Shown here: in pieces, positions 1 through 8,356 of the stretch | Position numbering within the stretch: position 1 is the first letter of the stretch | How the letters are laid out: each line of letters begins with the position of its first letter | Origin: DASPFV01 sp035620975 | GTDB lineage: Bacteria > Acidobacteriota > Vicinamibacteria > Vicinamibacterales > 2-12-FULL-66-21 | Assembly (NCBI GenBank): GCA_035620975.1 | Contig: DASPFV010000027.1 | Span: forward strand, 1 to 15,755 | Direction: 5' to 3' | DNA length: 15,755 nt | Made by a program: the position numbers and the translations under genes | The notes under the pieces: model-generated | Told to the model about the DNA's origin: nothing | What the model saw: the letters and a program-made list of their open reading frames with translations, nothing else | The model's database searches: none

Positions 1-705
1 GTGGGCCCTCAGCAGGCGCGGAAGCAGCCATCGCAGCGCAGGCGCCACGTGGGAGCCGTAAGTGCCGAAATGGCCGACCAGGGTCGACGCGCGGCCGTCC
101 AGCCAGGCTCCACGCGCGGCGGGCACTGCCGGATCGGCGGATGCGTCGGGGAGTGTCGCCGGGATCGGCAACGTCACGGGCGTGAATCGGGAGCTGGCGT
201 AAGGACGCAGATAGCGTTCCCAGCTCCGGGTGGACATGTAGACGTGCGAGGCCGCCCGGAGCAGCATGACGGCCATCGTCCGTTGGGACACGGCCAGCAC
301 CGCGCGATCGGGCCGATTCCATTCGAAGTAGAAGTAAGGCTCGTGGAACATGACACGGACGTCATCGCGCTGCTCCCGCGCCCGCTGCAGGAGCCACCGG
401 CACCACGACAGGTTCGTGCCGCGTACACCGAACGCGTTGGGAACGTACTGCACCAGGAGCCGGGCCGCGCCGGCATCGAGCGTCCGGGCCAGCACTTCGC
501 GCGCCCGGGGCCCGAAGCGATCGGGCAGCTCCAGGACGTCCACGCCGGTGATGCGGTCCAGCGTTCCACCGTCCCGCCGCGCCGGCACACACACCAGAAC
601 GCGATCCCCGCAGGACGCGAGCGCGGCGCCGAGGCGCGCCGTGTAGTCGCCCACGCCCCCACAGTCCGGCGGATACTCTCCCGTCAGGACGATCCAGGTC
701 AGCAT
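1..705 (-). CDS. glycosyltransferase family 4, N-terminal part (C-terminus off the left edge)
   Basis: This reading frame has no stop inside the window, so only its first 235 codons are visible. It begins with ATG at 705 and overlaps the end of the preceding gene by 7 bases (ATGCTGA). The product starts MLTWIVLTGEYPPDCGGVGD, the classic N-terminal pattern of GT-B glycosyltransferases: a first beta strand, then a Gly-rich loop in the acceptor domain. A further segment, HEPYFYFEWN near residue 123, resembles the H-containing strand that faces the active site in GT4 enzymes. The donor-binding C-terminal domain with its EX7E motif lies outside the window, so the donor sugar cannot be suggested. 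By context it is a late glycosyltransferase of the polysaccharide operon. The family call is good; the specific reaction is unknown. Confidence 0.85.
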   Translation of the reverse strand, partial: MLTWIVLTGEYPPDCGGVGDYTARLGAALASCGDRVLVCVPARRDGGTLDRITGVDVLELPDRFGPRAREVLARTLDAGAARLLVQYVPNAFGVRGTNLSWCRWLLQRAREQRDDVRVMFHEPYFYFEWNRPDRAVLAVSQRTMAVMLLRAASHVYMSTRSWERYLRPYASSRFTPVTLPIPATLPDASADPAVPAARGAWLDGRASTLVGHFGTYGSHVAPALRWLLPRLLRAH

Positions 706-1913
706 GTGCGCTCCGGAATAACCGACGCCTGGCTGGTGCCTGGGTGGGGACTCTTCACAGCCTCGCCGAGAACGTGCTCGAGCCGATCGACATGCGCGCC
801 GGGCGAGAGGCGGGCCGCCACGCGCCGCGCGCCGTCGCCCAGCGCGCGAAGCCGGCCCGGATCGGCCATGAGCGCCGCGATGGCGGCGCCGAGGCCAACG
901 CTGCCGTCCTCAGGGGCGACGAGCACGCCCGAACGCTCCGGCTCGAGCCACTCGCGGACGCCCCCGACATCGAAGGCCACGGCGGGAATGCCGAGCGACG
1001 CGGCCTCGAGCCCCACGAGGCCGAACGGCTCCGGCCAGAGGCTCGGAAGCGCGAGCAGGGCGGCCTGGCTGTAGACGGTCCCGCGGGCATCCGGTCCAAG
1101 CCAACCCGTGGACAGTGCGGGCACCCCCGCTGCCTGCGCCAGCCTCTGCCAGGACTCCCGCTGGGGACCGTCCCCGGCGAGGAGGAGGGGCACCGGTCGG
1201 CCGAGCCGCTTCGCGGCGTGGGCCAGCGCCGCGACGAGCACGTGCCCGCCCTTGAGCGGTGTCATCCTGCCGGCGAACAGCACGGCCGATCCGCACGGTG
1301 CGCGCGGGTCGACGGAGTCGAGCGTCGAGAAGAGCGGCAGCACGTGGAGCCGGGCGCCCTCGGCGCCATGTCGCTCGTATTCCCGGCGCATGTGCTCGCT
1401 CGCCACGACGATGGCACGGTACCTCTGGAAGAGCGCGCGTTGCCGGACCGACCACCGGTAGCCGCCGATCACTGCCGGGACGCTCAGCCCGCCGCACCGC
1501 CGTGCGACGTAGATCGGCAGGCACGCCGGTCCGAACGTACGGCAGCACGCGCTGGTCGTCGGCAGCGCATGCGTCTTCTGACCGCTGATGCAGGTCCCGA
1601 AGTACCCGTGCATCATCTTGACGACCGGCCACTCGTCGAGCAGCCGGCGTTCGGTCGCCAGCGCGCCCATGTTGTGCGAGTAGCAGACTTCCGGCTGCCA
1701 GCGTCGCAGCCCCTCGACGGCGCGGTCGAGCCCCAGCTGCTCGACACATGAGGACGGCAGGCCGGGTGCCCAGTGCGGTTTCTGCGCCGCCGCCGACTGG
1801 TGCAGCGTGCGCAGGTCGTGACCCCTTGCAGCCAGCTCGCGAACGATCGTGGCCAGGTAGGATTCCACGCCGCCGGCTGCGTGTGCCGAGTCGTGCGCAA
1901 TGAGCACTCTCAT
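699..1913 (-). CDS. glycosyltransferase family 4 (GT-B) with a central cysteine cluster
   Basis: The 404-residue product starts at ATG 1913 (MRVLIAHDSAHAAGGVESYL), overlapping the upstream methyltransferase stop by ATGA. The frame stays open further upstream, but that extension would lie wholly inside the methyltransferase gene. It has a GT4 N-terminal domain with the GGVESY loop, a donor domain with VLFAGRMTPLKGG near residue 221, and the EX7E pair at E305 and E313 (WPEPFGLVGLE). It probably transfers a nucleotide-activated sugar to a lipid-linked intermediate at the cytoplasmic face of the inner membrane. Between residues about 108 and 140 it carries five cysteines (108, 123, 124, 131, 140) after the active-site-facing H102. 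Related cysteine insertions occur in some EPS GT4 enzymes and may bind metal. The family is secure; donor and linkage are unknown. Confidence 0.92.
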   Translation of the reverse strand: MRVLIAHDSAHAAGGVESYLATIVRELAARGHDLRTLHQSAAAQKPHWAPGLPSSCVEQLGLDRAVEGLRRWQPEVCYSHNMGALATERRLLDEWPVVKMMHGYFGTCISGQKTHALPTTSACCRTFGPACLPIYVARRCGGLSVPAVIGGYRWSVRQRALFQRYRAIVVASEHMRREYERHGAEGARLHVLPLFSTLDSVDPRAPCGSAVLFAGRMTPLKGGHVLVAALAHAAKRLGRPVPLLLAGDGPQRESWQRLAQAAGVPALSTGWLGPDARGTVYSQAALLALPSLWPEPFGLVGLEAASLGIPAVAFDVGGVREWLEPERSGVLVAPEDGSVGLGAAIAALMADPGRLRALGDGARRVAARLSPGAHVDRLEHVLGEAVKSPHPGTSQASVIPERTC

Positions 1914-2785
1914 CGCTGCTGTGCTCCGTCGCGCCGGCTCCGCGGCCGCAGTCGGACACATACCCCCTCGCGAACCGCTACCTCGCCGTCCGCGCCGTCG
2001 ATCGCCGCGAACTCGAGCCCGAGCGCGTGGCACTGCCGCTCGAGTTCCGCCATCGACACGCGGGACGCGCGCAGGATGGCGGGGTGGAACTCGACGAAGA
2101 TCGCGAGATCCGGGCCGCTGGCGGCGATCGTCTCCCGCGCTCCCCGCAGAATCTGCAGCTCGGCGCCTTCGGCGTCGATCTTGATCAGCGACGGCCGGAT
2201 GCCGCGGCTCCCACAGAAGCTGTCGATCGATGTCATGGGGACATCGATCACGTTGTCCGCGGCGACATCGGCGCCGGTCATGCGGCTGGTGCCGGGGAAC
2301 TCGCCGAGGGCGAACCGGATGTGCGGCCGCGGAGCCTCGCCGACGGCCTGGGCCAGCGGCTCGACGCAGCCGGCCATGTGATTGAGGGCGACGTGCGCGA
2401 CGAGTCCCTCGAATGCGGCAGGATCCGGTTCGAAGGCGAAGACGCGGCCCCGCGGCCCCGCCCACCGCGCGAACAGGATGCTGTAGGCTCCCACGTTCGC
2501 CCCGATGTCGAGCACCGCCGCGCCTTGCGGGACGGCGCCGCGGAATGCTGCGTACTCCTCGGCATTCCAGGTCACGTGCCGATGGGTGGGTGCGACAACG
2601 AATGTCTCTCCGCCAGGCAGGACGGCTTTCATAGGCACGCCCCGAGCGCTCAGCAGACGGCCGAATGCCGGTTTCAGTCGCTCGCGCAGCCGGCCCGGCA
2701 CGGCCCGCGCCGGTACCAGCCGTGCGAGCCGCTCGAGCCACCGCGGCTCGCGGTAGCTGCGCCCCACGGACACGTCAGCGGACAC
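1910..2785 (-). CDS. FkbM family SAM-dependent methyltransferase
   Basis: The product is 291 residues if it starts at GTG 2785, which overlaps the end of the GT2 gene by 11 bases and has GAGGG five bases upstream. An in-frame ATG at 2884 would overlap the GT2 gene by 110 bases and is less likely. Motif I, which binds SAM, is VLDIGANVGAY (residues 91-101), followed by the acidic FAFEPDP strand end. The FkbM signature IKIDAEGAELQILRG starts at residue 201. FkbM-type enzymes are typically O-methyltransferases and are common in polysaccharide loci, where they methylate sugar hydroxyls. Its place between two glycosyltransferases suggests it methylates the growing repeat unit. Family call is strong; the exact sugar position is unknown. 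A second FkbM gene lies at 8356-9297. Confidence 0.9.
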   Translation of the reverse strand: MSADVSVGRSYREPRWLERLARLVPARAVPGRLRERLKPAFGRLLSARGVPMKAVLPGGETFVVAPTHRHVTWNAEEYAAFRGAVPQGAAVLDIGANVGAYSILFARWAGPRGRVFAFEPDPAAFEGLVAHVALNHMAGCVEPLAQAVGEAPRPHIRFALGEFPGTSRMTGADVAADNVIDVPMTSIDSFCGSRGIRPSLIKIDAEGAELQILRGARETIAASGPDLAIFVEFHPAILRASRVSMAELERQCHALGLEFAAIDGADGEVAVREGVCVRLRPRSRRDGAQQR

Positions 2786-3671
2786 CGAGCCCTCGCGCGA
2801 GCGCCGCACGCGCAGCCTGTCGCCCGGTGTTGAGCCAGCCGCCCGCGGTCGGTCGGCGGCGCCACGTCCGACGTGTTCTCGCATGATCGCGGGCAATTGC
2901 GCCGTCCCAGCGTTCGTGGAACAGGCGGCCGTTGCGCAACACACCGGCCTTGTACGCTTCTGTGAGTGCCCCCAGCGTGCTGGACCCGAGGTGCGTGTAG
3001 CCCTCGAGCCGCTCGTACCCGCAGGTGGCCACCTTCCAGCCGGCCGCGCGGATGCGGCAGGCCAGGTCGGCCTCGTCCCACTCCGTCGGCACGAACGCCT
3101 CGTCGAGCGGGCCTACGTGCTGGAGGCATTGCCGCCGGACCACCCACGGGCGAATCACGCCGTCGACTTCCTGCAACCGCAGCCAGTTGTACAGGGACGG
3201 CCCGATGGTGCTGCGCAGCCGCCGCTCGTCCACGAGGTCATCCCAGCTGCGGATCTCGCCGGTAGAGGGATGGTGATCGAGGCCGCGGCTCAGGCTGAGC
3301 AACCCGATCTCGGCATAGGCGCGGAACGTGCGGAGCAGCTCAGGGACGAGCCAGCGGCTGCGCAGGAACATGTCGTCCTGCCATGCCGCCAGCAGGGGCG
3401 CCCGTGCGGCCGCGAATCCCGCGTTCGTGCACCGCAGCTCGTGCACGTCGTCGGTGTGCAGCCATCGCAGGTGTCGCGCGCCCCATGGCGTCGCGGATTC
3501 CTCGTCGAGGAAGCGTCGGGTCCCGTCGCCGCAGCCGTCCTCCACGACGATCACCTCGACGTCGTGCGCGTCCGCCGCCTCTCGCCAGCTCCCCACCGCA
3601 CGGCGCAGGATGGCTTCGTTGTTGAAAGTCGGGATCACCACGGAAAGCGACGGAACGCAGGCGCCCTTCAC
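2775..3671 (-). CDS. glycosyltransferase family 2 (GT-A)
   Basis: The 298-residue product starts at GTG 3671, overlapping the upstream stop by GTGA, with the strong ribosome-binding sequence GGAGGAAGG six bases upstream. The N-terminus, PSLSVVIPTFNNEAILRRAV, is the hallmark of GT2 enzymes. An acidic VVEDGCGDGT turn (residues 42-51) binds the nucleotide, and QDD at residues 98-100 fits the metal-binding DXD position. A downstream WDEADLACR segment (188-196) fits the catalytic-base ED motif. No membrane segment is evident, so this is a soluble or peripheral transferase rather than a processive synthase. It is the only GT-A fold glycosyltransferase in the window. It probably adds one sugar to the repeat unit; donor and acceptor are unknown. 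Confidence 0.92.
   Translation of the reverse strand: MKGACVPSLSVVIPTFNNEAILRRAVGSWREAADAHDVEVIVVEDGCGDGTRRFLDEESATPWGARHLRWLHTDDVHELRCTNAGFAAARAPLLAAWQDDMFLRSRWLVPELLRTFRAYAEIGLLSLSRGLDHHPSTGEIRSWDDLVDERRLRSTIGPSLYNWLRLQEVDGVIRPWVVRRQCLQHVGPLDEAFVPTEWDEADLACRIRAAGWKVATCGYERLEGYTHLGSSTLGALTEAYKAGVLRNGRLFHERWDGAIARDHARTRRTWRRRPTAGGWLNTGRQAARAALARGLGVR
2790..2794 (-). promoter_or_regulatory. Shine-Dalgarno site deciding the FkbM start
   Basis: GAGGG on the minus strand, with about five bases to GTG 2785, favours this start over the in-frame ATG at 2884 and the GTGs at 2773 and 2767. Confidence 0.55.
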
Positions 3672-4603
3672 AGGGCACCTTCCTCCCGCGGCCGTCGCGC
3701 GCAGGCCTGCAGGTTGAAGGCGAGCGGCGATCCCAGCGGCAGCGTGCGGGCAGTCCAGTACGCGGCGAGCCGTACCGCACTGGACCATCTGTGCCCTCCC
3801 GGGAGTTCGGGCAGTGCGACCTCGAGGTGCACGGAATCGAAGCCGGCGCGCTCCAGCGCGGTGCGGAGCGAGCGTGGTGAGAAGTGATTCACGTGCACGA
3901 GATTGTCTGCAAGCCTCGGCGAATACCGCCGGCTGGTGGCCGCCCGCAGCCGTTCCTTCACGAGCTGCGCAGGGCCGCTCGGCACCTTGACGGCGACCCA
4001 GCCGTCCGGCCGGAGCAGCCGTCGGACGCGGGTCAGAAGCGACAGCGGGCCAGGCACGTGCTCGAGGACGTCGATGAGCGTGACCGCGTCGCAAGCCACG
4101 TCCGGCAGCTCCAGTTCCGCGGCGGCGCCGCAATGGACGCGGGCTCCTGTGCGCGACGCAGCGAAGGCGGCCGTTCGGGGGTTCACCTCGATCCCCTCCA
4201 CCGACCAGCCGGCCTCGCTGGCGAGACGGAGGAAACGCCCGGCGTGCGCGCCGACGTCCAGGAGCCGCCGCCGGCCCGCGGGCAGCCGCGACTCGAGCAG
4301 CGTGAGCACGCGATGGAAGATGCGGTCCTTGCAGCCGGCCTCGAACTCGGCGGCCACCCATTCGGCCGACCAGTGCTGGTCGTACATCCGCTCGAAGAAG
4401 CGCGGGAGGGACGGAAGCCGCTCCGGCTGCGCAAAACCGCAGGCGCGGCAGCGGCGCAACGCCACCGTGGCACCCGTATACGCCGCCAGCTCGGGATCCT
4501 GTGCGACATAGGCCGACAGATCGAAGCGCGCATGGTGGAACGGCAGGGAATCCCGGCCTCCGCAGACCCAGCACGGTCCGGCGTCGGCAAAGCCGGCCGT
4601 CAC
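3668..4603 (-). CDS. class I SAM methyltransferase with N-terminal Cys4 motif
   Basis: The 311-residue product starts at GTG 4603, overlapping the upstream stop by GTGA. Its N-terminus carries two CXXC pairs (CWVC at 11-14 and CRAC at 52-55), spaced like a zinc-ribbon. Then comes a Rossmann methyltransferase domain: motif I LLDVGAHAGRF at 114-124, an acidic IEV strand near 138-140, and LIDVLEHV at 176-183. N-terminal zinc modules precede the methyltransferase domain in sugar C-methyltransferases such as the TylCIII type, but those are longer and have an extra C-terminal domain that is absent here. The methylated atom therefore cannot be predicted. In context it probably modifies a nucleotide sugar or a lipid-linked sugar. 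The methyltransferase call is strong; the zinc module is inferred from cysteine spacing. Confidence 0.87.
   Translation of the reverse strand: MTAGFADAGPCWVCGGRDSLPFHHARFDLSAYVAQDPELAAYTGATVALRRCRACGFAQPERLPSLPRFFERMYDQHWSAEWVAAEFEAGCKDRIFHRVLTLLESRLPAGRRRLLDVGAHAGRFLRLASEAGWSVEGIEVNPRTAAFAASRTGARVHCGAAAELELPDVACDAVTLIDVLEHVPGPLSLLTRVRRLLRPDGWVAVKVPSGPAQLVKERLRAATSRRYSPRLADNLVHVNHFSPRSLRTALERAGFDSVHLEVALPELPGGHRWSSAVRLAAYWTARTLPLGSPLAFNLQACARRPREEGAL
3678..3686 (-). promoter_or_regulatory. strong Shine-Dalgarno site for the GT2 gene
   Basis: GGAGGAAGG on the minus strand lies six bases before GTG 3671. It supports that GTG as the start and is the best ribosome-binding match in the operon, inside the end of the upstream methyltransferase gene. 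Confidence 0.8.
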
Positions 4604-5730
4604 GCGGCCCGTTCCCGGTCGACGCATTCCACGATCTCGCGGCCCATCTGATCCCACGTCGACGATCGAAGCGCAGCAGCCAGCGGGGCGAAGCGGCTGG
4701 CCGCGCACGAGTCCGAGCGCCAGTCCAGCAGGTGCTTCGAGAGCGCCGCGGCGCTCTCCGGCTCCTCGATCAGGAAGTCCCCGAGCTCCGCCGAGTATCG
4801 CTCGGCGACTCCCGCTGCCGCGGACACGATCGCGGGCAGACCGCGGCACAGGGCTTCGTGCACCAACAGCCCGTATGCCTCGTAGCGCGCGGGGTGGACC
4901 ACCACGTCGCACGCGGCCAGCACGAGGTGCATGTCGGATCGAAACCCGAGAAACCGGATGCGACCGGGAAGCGCACTGGCAGCCCGTTCCTGCCAGGCCG
5001 GCAGCTCCGCGCCTCGGCCGGCCACCAGCAGATCGACATCCCACGACGGCCGTGCGCAGAGCTCCCGCCAGGCCGCGAACACCGTGTCGAAGTTCTTCCG
5101 GCGATCGCCCAGGGCGCCGGCGAACAGCGCGAGCGGACGGTCAGCGTCGAGCCCGAGGAGGCGCCGCGCGGCCCCGCGCTCGACCGCTGTGACCGGGCCG
5201 AACCGGGCCGCATCGCTGCCGTAGTAAACAACGCGCAGCCGGTCAGCCGGGACGCCGAGCAGGGTACGGACGTCCGCAGCGGTGCGGCGGCTGTTGCAGA
5301 GCACGAGCCGCGCGCATGCGAGGGCGGCGGCCTCCTCTCTGAGGTACCGGCGATGACACGCCCTCACCCACCGCCCGTGAATGGCACTTGTCGCCCACGG
5401 CGTGTATGCGGCATGGACGTAGTGCACCCACGCCACGTCGCCGGCGTCGAGGTTCCCGCCGTTGGCGACGACGCGTCCGCCGCGCGCGGACAGGCGGCGG
5501 GCCCACAGCCGGCCGGCCGCCCGGAGAAGCGGGTTGCCGAGCCTGTGGCTGCCGAACGGCCGCGGAGCGAGATGGGCGTGAACGCGTGACGCGAGCGCCG
5601 GCGCGATTGCATGCGCCACGAGGTGCACCTCGGCGGCGTGCGAGGCCAGATAGCTCGCGAGCCCGTGGTTGGCGGCATCCATCCCGCCGTGCGTCGAGAA
5701 GTCCCCGGAGACGATGAGCCAGGGCGTCAT
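4600..5730 (-). CDS. glycosyltransferase family 4 (GT-B)
   Basis: The 376-residue product starts at ATG 5730, overlapping the stop of the Wzy-like gene by ATGA. It opens with the N-terminal strand and Gly-rich loop of GT4 enzymes (WLIVSGDFSTHGGMD). The middle has an ALFAGALGDRRKNFD segment near residue 211, fitting the phosphate-contacting R/K region. The EX7E motif is E284 and E292 (YEAYGLLVHE). A WVHYVHAAY segment (101-109) carries the histidines expected opposite the active site. There is no signal peptide or membrane segment, so it should act at the cytoplasmic face of the membrane. It is one of the sugar-adding enzymes of the locus; donor and linkage are unknown. Confidence 0.92.
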   Translation of the reverse strand: MTPWLIVSGDFSTHGGMDAANHGLASYLASHAAEVHLVAHAIAPALASRVHAHLAPRPFGSHRLGNPLLRAAGRLWARRLSARGGRVVANGGNLDAGDVAWVHYVHAAYTPWATSAIHGRWVRACHRRYLREEAAALACARLVLCNSRRTAADVRTLLGVPADRLRVVYYGSDAARFGPVTAVERGAARRLLGLDADRPLALFAGALGDRRKNFDTVFAAWRELCARPSWDVDLLVAGRGAELPAWQERAASALPGRIRFLGFRSDMHLVLAACDVVVHPARYEAYGLLVHEALCRGLPAIVSAAAGVAERYSAELGDFLIEEPESAAALSKHLLDWRSDSCAASRFAPLAAALRSSTWDQMGREIVECVDRERAA

Positions 5731-7103
5731 GCCGGAACGCGGGCGCGGCTGGCCACGCCGTGGAGGGCGCCTGCGAGAAACCAGAACTGCAGCCCGATCT
5801 GCGTGACGAACGGCGTGAAGCTGAAGATGAGCGCGGCCGTTCCGAGATTGGCGGCCAGGATCACCGCGGCACAGGCGCGCACCCTGGGCTGCGGATCGCG
5901 CAGCGCCACCCGGGCGTTCGCCAGGAGCGTGATCGCGAGCGCTCCGAGGGCCAGGGTGAGCAGCGGGATGCCGCCGTCGATCGCCCAGCCGGTCACCTGG
6001 ATCTCCGCCCAGAGCGATGGCACATGGGCGTTGCCGGGCCCCCCGAAGTACCCGGCGATCATGCCCCACCGCCCGAGCCCGGCACCGAGCGGATAGCTCT
6101 CCAGCAGTTCCTCGAAGGTGTAGACGAGCTGCCCGCCTCTCGAGGCCGAGTAGAGGCTGATCGGGTTCCGCTCGAAGAGCGTCAGCGTCCGCTCGGCGAT
6201 GCTCTCGCCGCCCAGCACGAGCGCAAACGAGAACGTGGTCGCCACCAGCAGGCCCGCGGTCGCTCCGAATCTCACCGCCCGCCCGCCGCGATCCTGGACG
6301 CTCAGAATTCCCGCGTAGGCCGCGAGCATGAGGACGGCAATGACCAGCGAGACACGCACCTGGCTCAGATAAATCGCGGCAACGCCGGCAAACGATGCCG
6401 CCAGGGCGAGCAGCCGCTTCCAGGATGCGATCGCGCTGACGCCGAACACGAGTCCCAGCAGCGCCGCATACATGCCGGGCCCGGCAACTGCCCCGGGGTT
6501 GTCGAAAAGACCGGGCGGCCGCACGATCAACCCGTTCGGCCCCATGTAGGTCACCGCGCCGAGGCCGAACGCCGATTCCGTGACGAGCCGGGAGAACTCC
6601 ATCGGCATCCAGCGCTCAGGGTCGTACACCTGCAGGACGCCTACGCTTGCGTTGACGCCGTTGCAGACGAGCAGGAGCGCCATCAGCCGGGCGAGGTGAT
6701 CGGGACCTCGCACGACGGATGGAGCCCAGAACAGCGGCGCCGCGACGGCGAGATACAACATCAGCTGCGCGGCTCCGGCGAGCGCGGAACTGGTGAACGG
6801 GTGGAACACCATCCCCCCGACGTAGACCAGCATCGCGAGGACCCACGTGCGCGCGGGATGGGGACGGCCCGCGCGCGCGGATCCCGTCAGCCACCAGGCG
6901 AGCAGCGCGAGGGAGATCGCGAACGAGGCCACGCGCAGGGGTAACCGGTAGGGCTGGGTGCCAGGCAGGAACAGCAGCGCCGGAAGCGCCGTCTGGCTGA
7001 TGACGAAGAACTCGGCGACACCCGGCGCGGGATCGTGGCGCGGAGGCGCCGAGTGCGGCACGCGGAGAGCGGGTGGGTGTGCCACGGCGGCCCTCGTACT
7101 CAT
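5727..7103 (-). CDS. O-antigen polymerase/ligase family membrane protein (Wzy/WaaL-like)
   Basis: The 458-residue product starts at ATG 7103, overlapping the preceding stop by ATGA. It is very hydrophobic, with roughly ten to twelve membrane segments spread from residue 31 to the C-terminus. It has the large periplasmic loop typical of this superfamily, about residues 301-385. Within it, RGGQLVYTF followed by ESYPLGAGLGRWG (residues about 322-346) matches the conserved R...P..G.G pattern, and H360 lies in a NAHVPSLWAE segment resembling the histidine motif of ligases. Members polymerise lipid-linked repeat units or ligate glycans in the periplasm. Beside an OPX export protein and without other lipopolysaccharide genes, polymerase (Wzy) is the better guess, but sequence alone does not separate the two. 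Confidence 0.88.
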   Translation of the reverse strand: MSTRAAVAHPPALRVPHSAPPRHDPAPGVAEFFVISQTALPALLFLPGTQPYRLPLRVASFAISLALLAWWLTGSARAGRPHPARTWVLAMLVYVGGMVFHPFTSSALAGAAQLMLYLAVAAPLFWAPSVVRGPDHLARLMALLLVCNGVNASVGVLQVYDPERWMPMEFSRLVTESAFGLGAVTYMGPNGLIVRPPGLFDNPGAVAGPGMYAALLGLVFGVSAIASWKRLLALAASFAGVAAIYLSQVRVSLVIAVLMLAAYAGILSVQDRGGRAVRFGATAGLLVATTFSFALVLGGESIAERTLTLFERNPISLYSASRGGQLVYTFEELLESYPLGAGLGRWGMIAGYFGGPGNAHVPSLWAEIQVTGWAIDGGIPLLTLALGALAITLLANARVALRDPQPRVRACAAVILAANLGTAALIFSFTPFVTQIGLQFWFLAGALHGVASRARVPA

Positions 7104-8356
7104 GACGCGGTCCGTGCCGGGTGGGTCCGGTCACGAACGGACCGCTCCCCCGCAATGCCCTCGTAAGCCTCGACGAGCGACCGCGCGAAGCCACCCGGAT
7201 CGAACCGCGCCCGCGCTGCCTCCTGCGCGCGCCGGCCGAGCGCTGCGCGCAGGGAGGGATCCCGCACGAGCCGCTCGAGCACCGCAGCCAGCGAGGCAGC
7301 GTCGCCGGCCTCGTGCGTGAGCGCATCCTGCCCGGGCACGATCAGCTCGGACGCGCCGCCCAGGCCGCTCGTCACCACGGCACGGCCGCACGCCATCGCC
7401 TCGGCGATCACCAGCCCGAACGGCTCCGGCTGGGTGCTGGCGTGCACCATCACGTCGAGCGCCCGCATGGCTTCCGGAGCTGCGACGTAGCCGGTCAGCC
7501 CCACGCGGCCGGCGAGCCCGATTTGACGGACGAGCTCCTGCAGCTCCGTGGGCGACCGCTGACTGCCCGCCGTGTCGTAGAGTGGCGAGCCGATGAGATA
7601 TCCGCGCACCGGCAGGTGTGGAGGCAGCATGGCGAGAGCGCGGAGGAACACGTCGTGCCCCTTCCATCGCCCGAAGGATGCAACGAGCCCGATGCGCACT
7701 GGAGGCGGAGAGCCTGGCGCGATCCCGGCCAGGGTGTCGAGGTCGGCCACGGGCCCGCTCGAGTCCAGTGCGCCGAGGTCGACGGCGTTGTGCAGCACGC
7801 GGATCGACACCCCTTCACCCACCACGCTCCGCACATCGTCCGCAACGCTGCGCGAATTGGTCAGGATCAGCGAACAACCCCTCGCCTGCCGGCGCAGCAG
7901 CCGGCGCGTGATCGGCCGGTGCCGGATGTACTCGTGCAGATGCCAGACGATCGGGATGCCGGCAGCCGCGCGCGTGCCGAGCACGTGCGCTTTAAGGCCG
8001 TTGGTGTGGAGCAGGTGGGGCTGGCGCGACCGCAGCAGACGCGTGAGCTGGCGGAGATAGCGCGGAAGAGACCCGGCCACGCCGGCGAGCCTCAACCCGA
8101 AGCCGATCCGAGCCCGGAGCCGAGCCCGAGCGCCCATCATCGCAGATTCGCCGATGCGGACGAGCGGGGCGGGCATGGCCAGCACGATGCCCTCTCCGCC
8201 GGCGCGCTCCACTTCGGCGAGCAGCGGACCCCGGCCCGGCAGGACGACCAGCGGCGTCCAGGACGGCCGCTCCCGACGTACCCCGCGGATCATCTGCAGG
8301 AGCGCGACCTCTGACCCTCCGAGTTGATCGGAGACGCTCAGGAATGCCACCCGCAT
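7100..8356 (-). CDS. glycosyltransferase family 4 (GT-B)
   Basis: The 418-residue product starts at ATG 8356, sharing one base with the upstream stop (TGATG). The N-terminal domain begins MRVAFLSVSDQLGGSEVALL, with the Gly-rich loop of GT4 enzymes. HTNGLKAH (117-124) and VWHLHEY (137-143) form the acceptor-domain active-site strands. The donor domain has GLVASFGRWKGHD (about 223-235) with the expected R and K contacts. EX7E is E311 and E319 (PEPFGLVIAE), and GGASELI follows. No signal peptide or membrane span is seen. The enzyme probably adds a sugar to the lipid-linked repeat unit in the cytoplasm. The GT4 assignment is secure; the sugar is unknown. Confidence 0.93.
   Translation of the reverse strand: MRVAFLSVSDQLGGSEVALLQMIRGVRRERPSWTPLVVLPGRGPLLAEVERAGGEGIVLAMPAPLVRIGESAMMGARARLRARIGFGLRLAGVAGSLPRYLRQLTRLLRSRQPHLLHTNGLKAHVLGTRAAAGIPIVWHLHEYIRHRPITRRLLRRQARGCSLILTNSRSVADDVRSVVGEGVSIRVLHNAVDLGALDSSGPVADLDTLAGIAPGSPPPVRIGLVASFGRWKGHDVFLRALAMLPPHLPVRGYLIGSPLYDTAGSQRSPTELQELVRQIGLAGRVGLTGYVAAPEAMRALDVMVHASTQPEPFGLVIAEAMACGRAVVTSGLGGASELIVPGQDALTHEAGDAASLAAVLERLVRDPSLRAALGRRAQEAARARFDPGGFARSLVEAYEGIAGERSVRDRTHPARTAS

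Noticed and set aside
1..1074. 357-codon open frame on the plus strand
   Set aside because: It is Arg/Gly/Pro-rich low-information sequence antisense to two recognisable glycosyltransferases; long antisense frames are expected in DNA this GC-rich.
2786..4574. Long upstream extension of the GT2 frame (599 residues in total)
   Set aside because: The added N-terminal part is a shadow of the Cys4 methyltransferase gene; GTG 3671 with a strong ribosome-binding site gives a normal GT2 start.
5760..6944. 394-codon open frame on the plus strand
   Set aside because: It is antisense to the Wzy/ligase-like membrane protein, with a highly charged composition and no recognisable motif; a mirror of hydrophobic codons.
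7121..8314. 397-codon open frame on the plus strand
   Set aside because: It lies opposite the GT4 gene at 7100-8356, with no domain and a composition typical of antisense frames.
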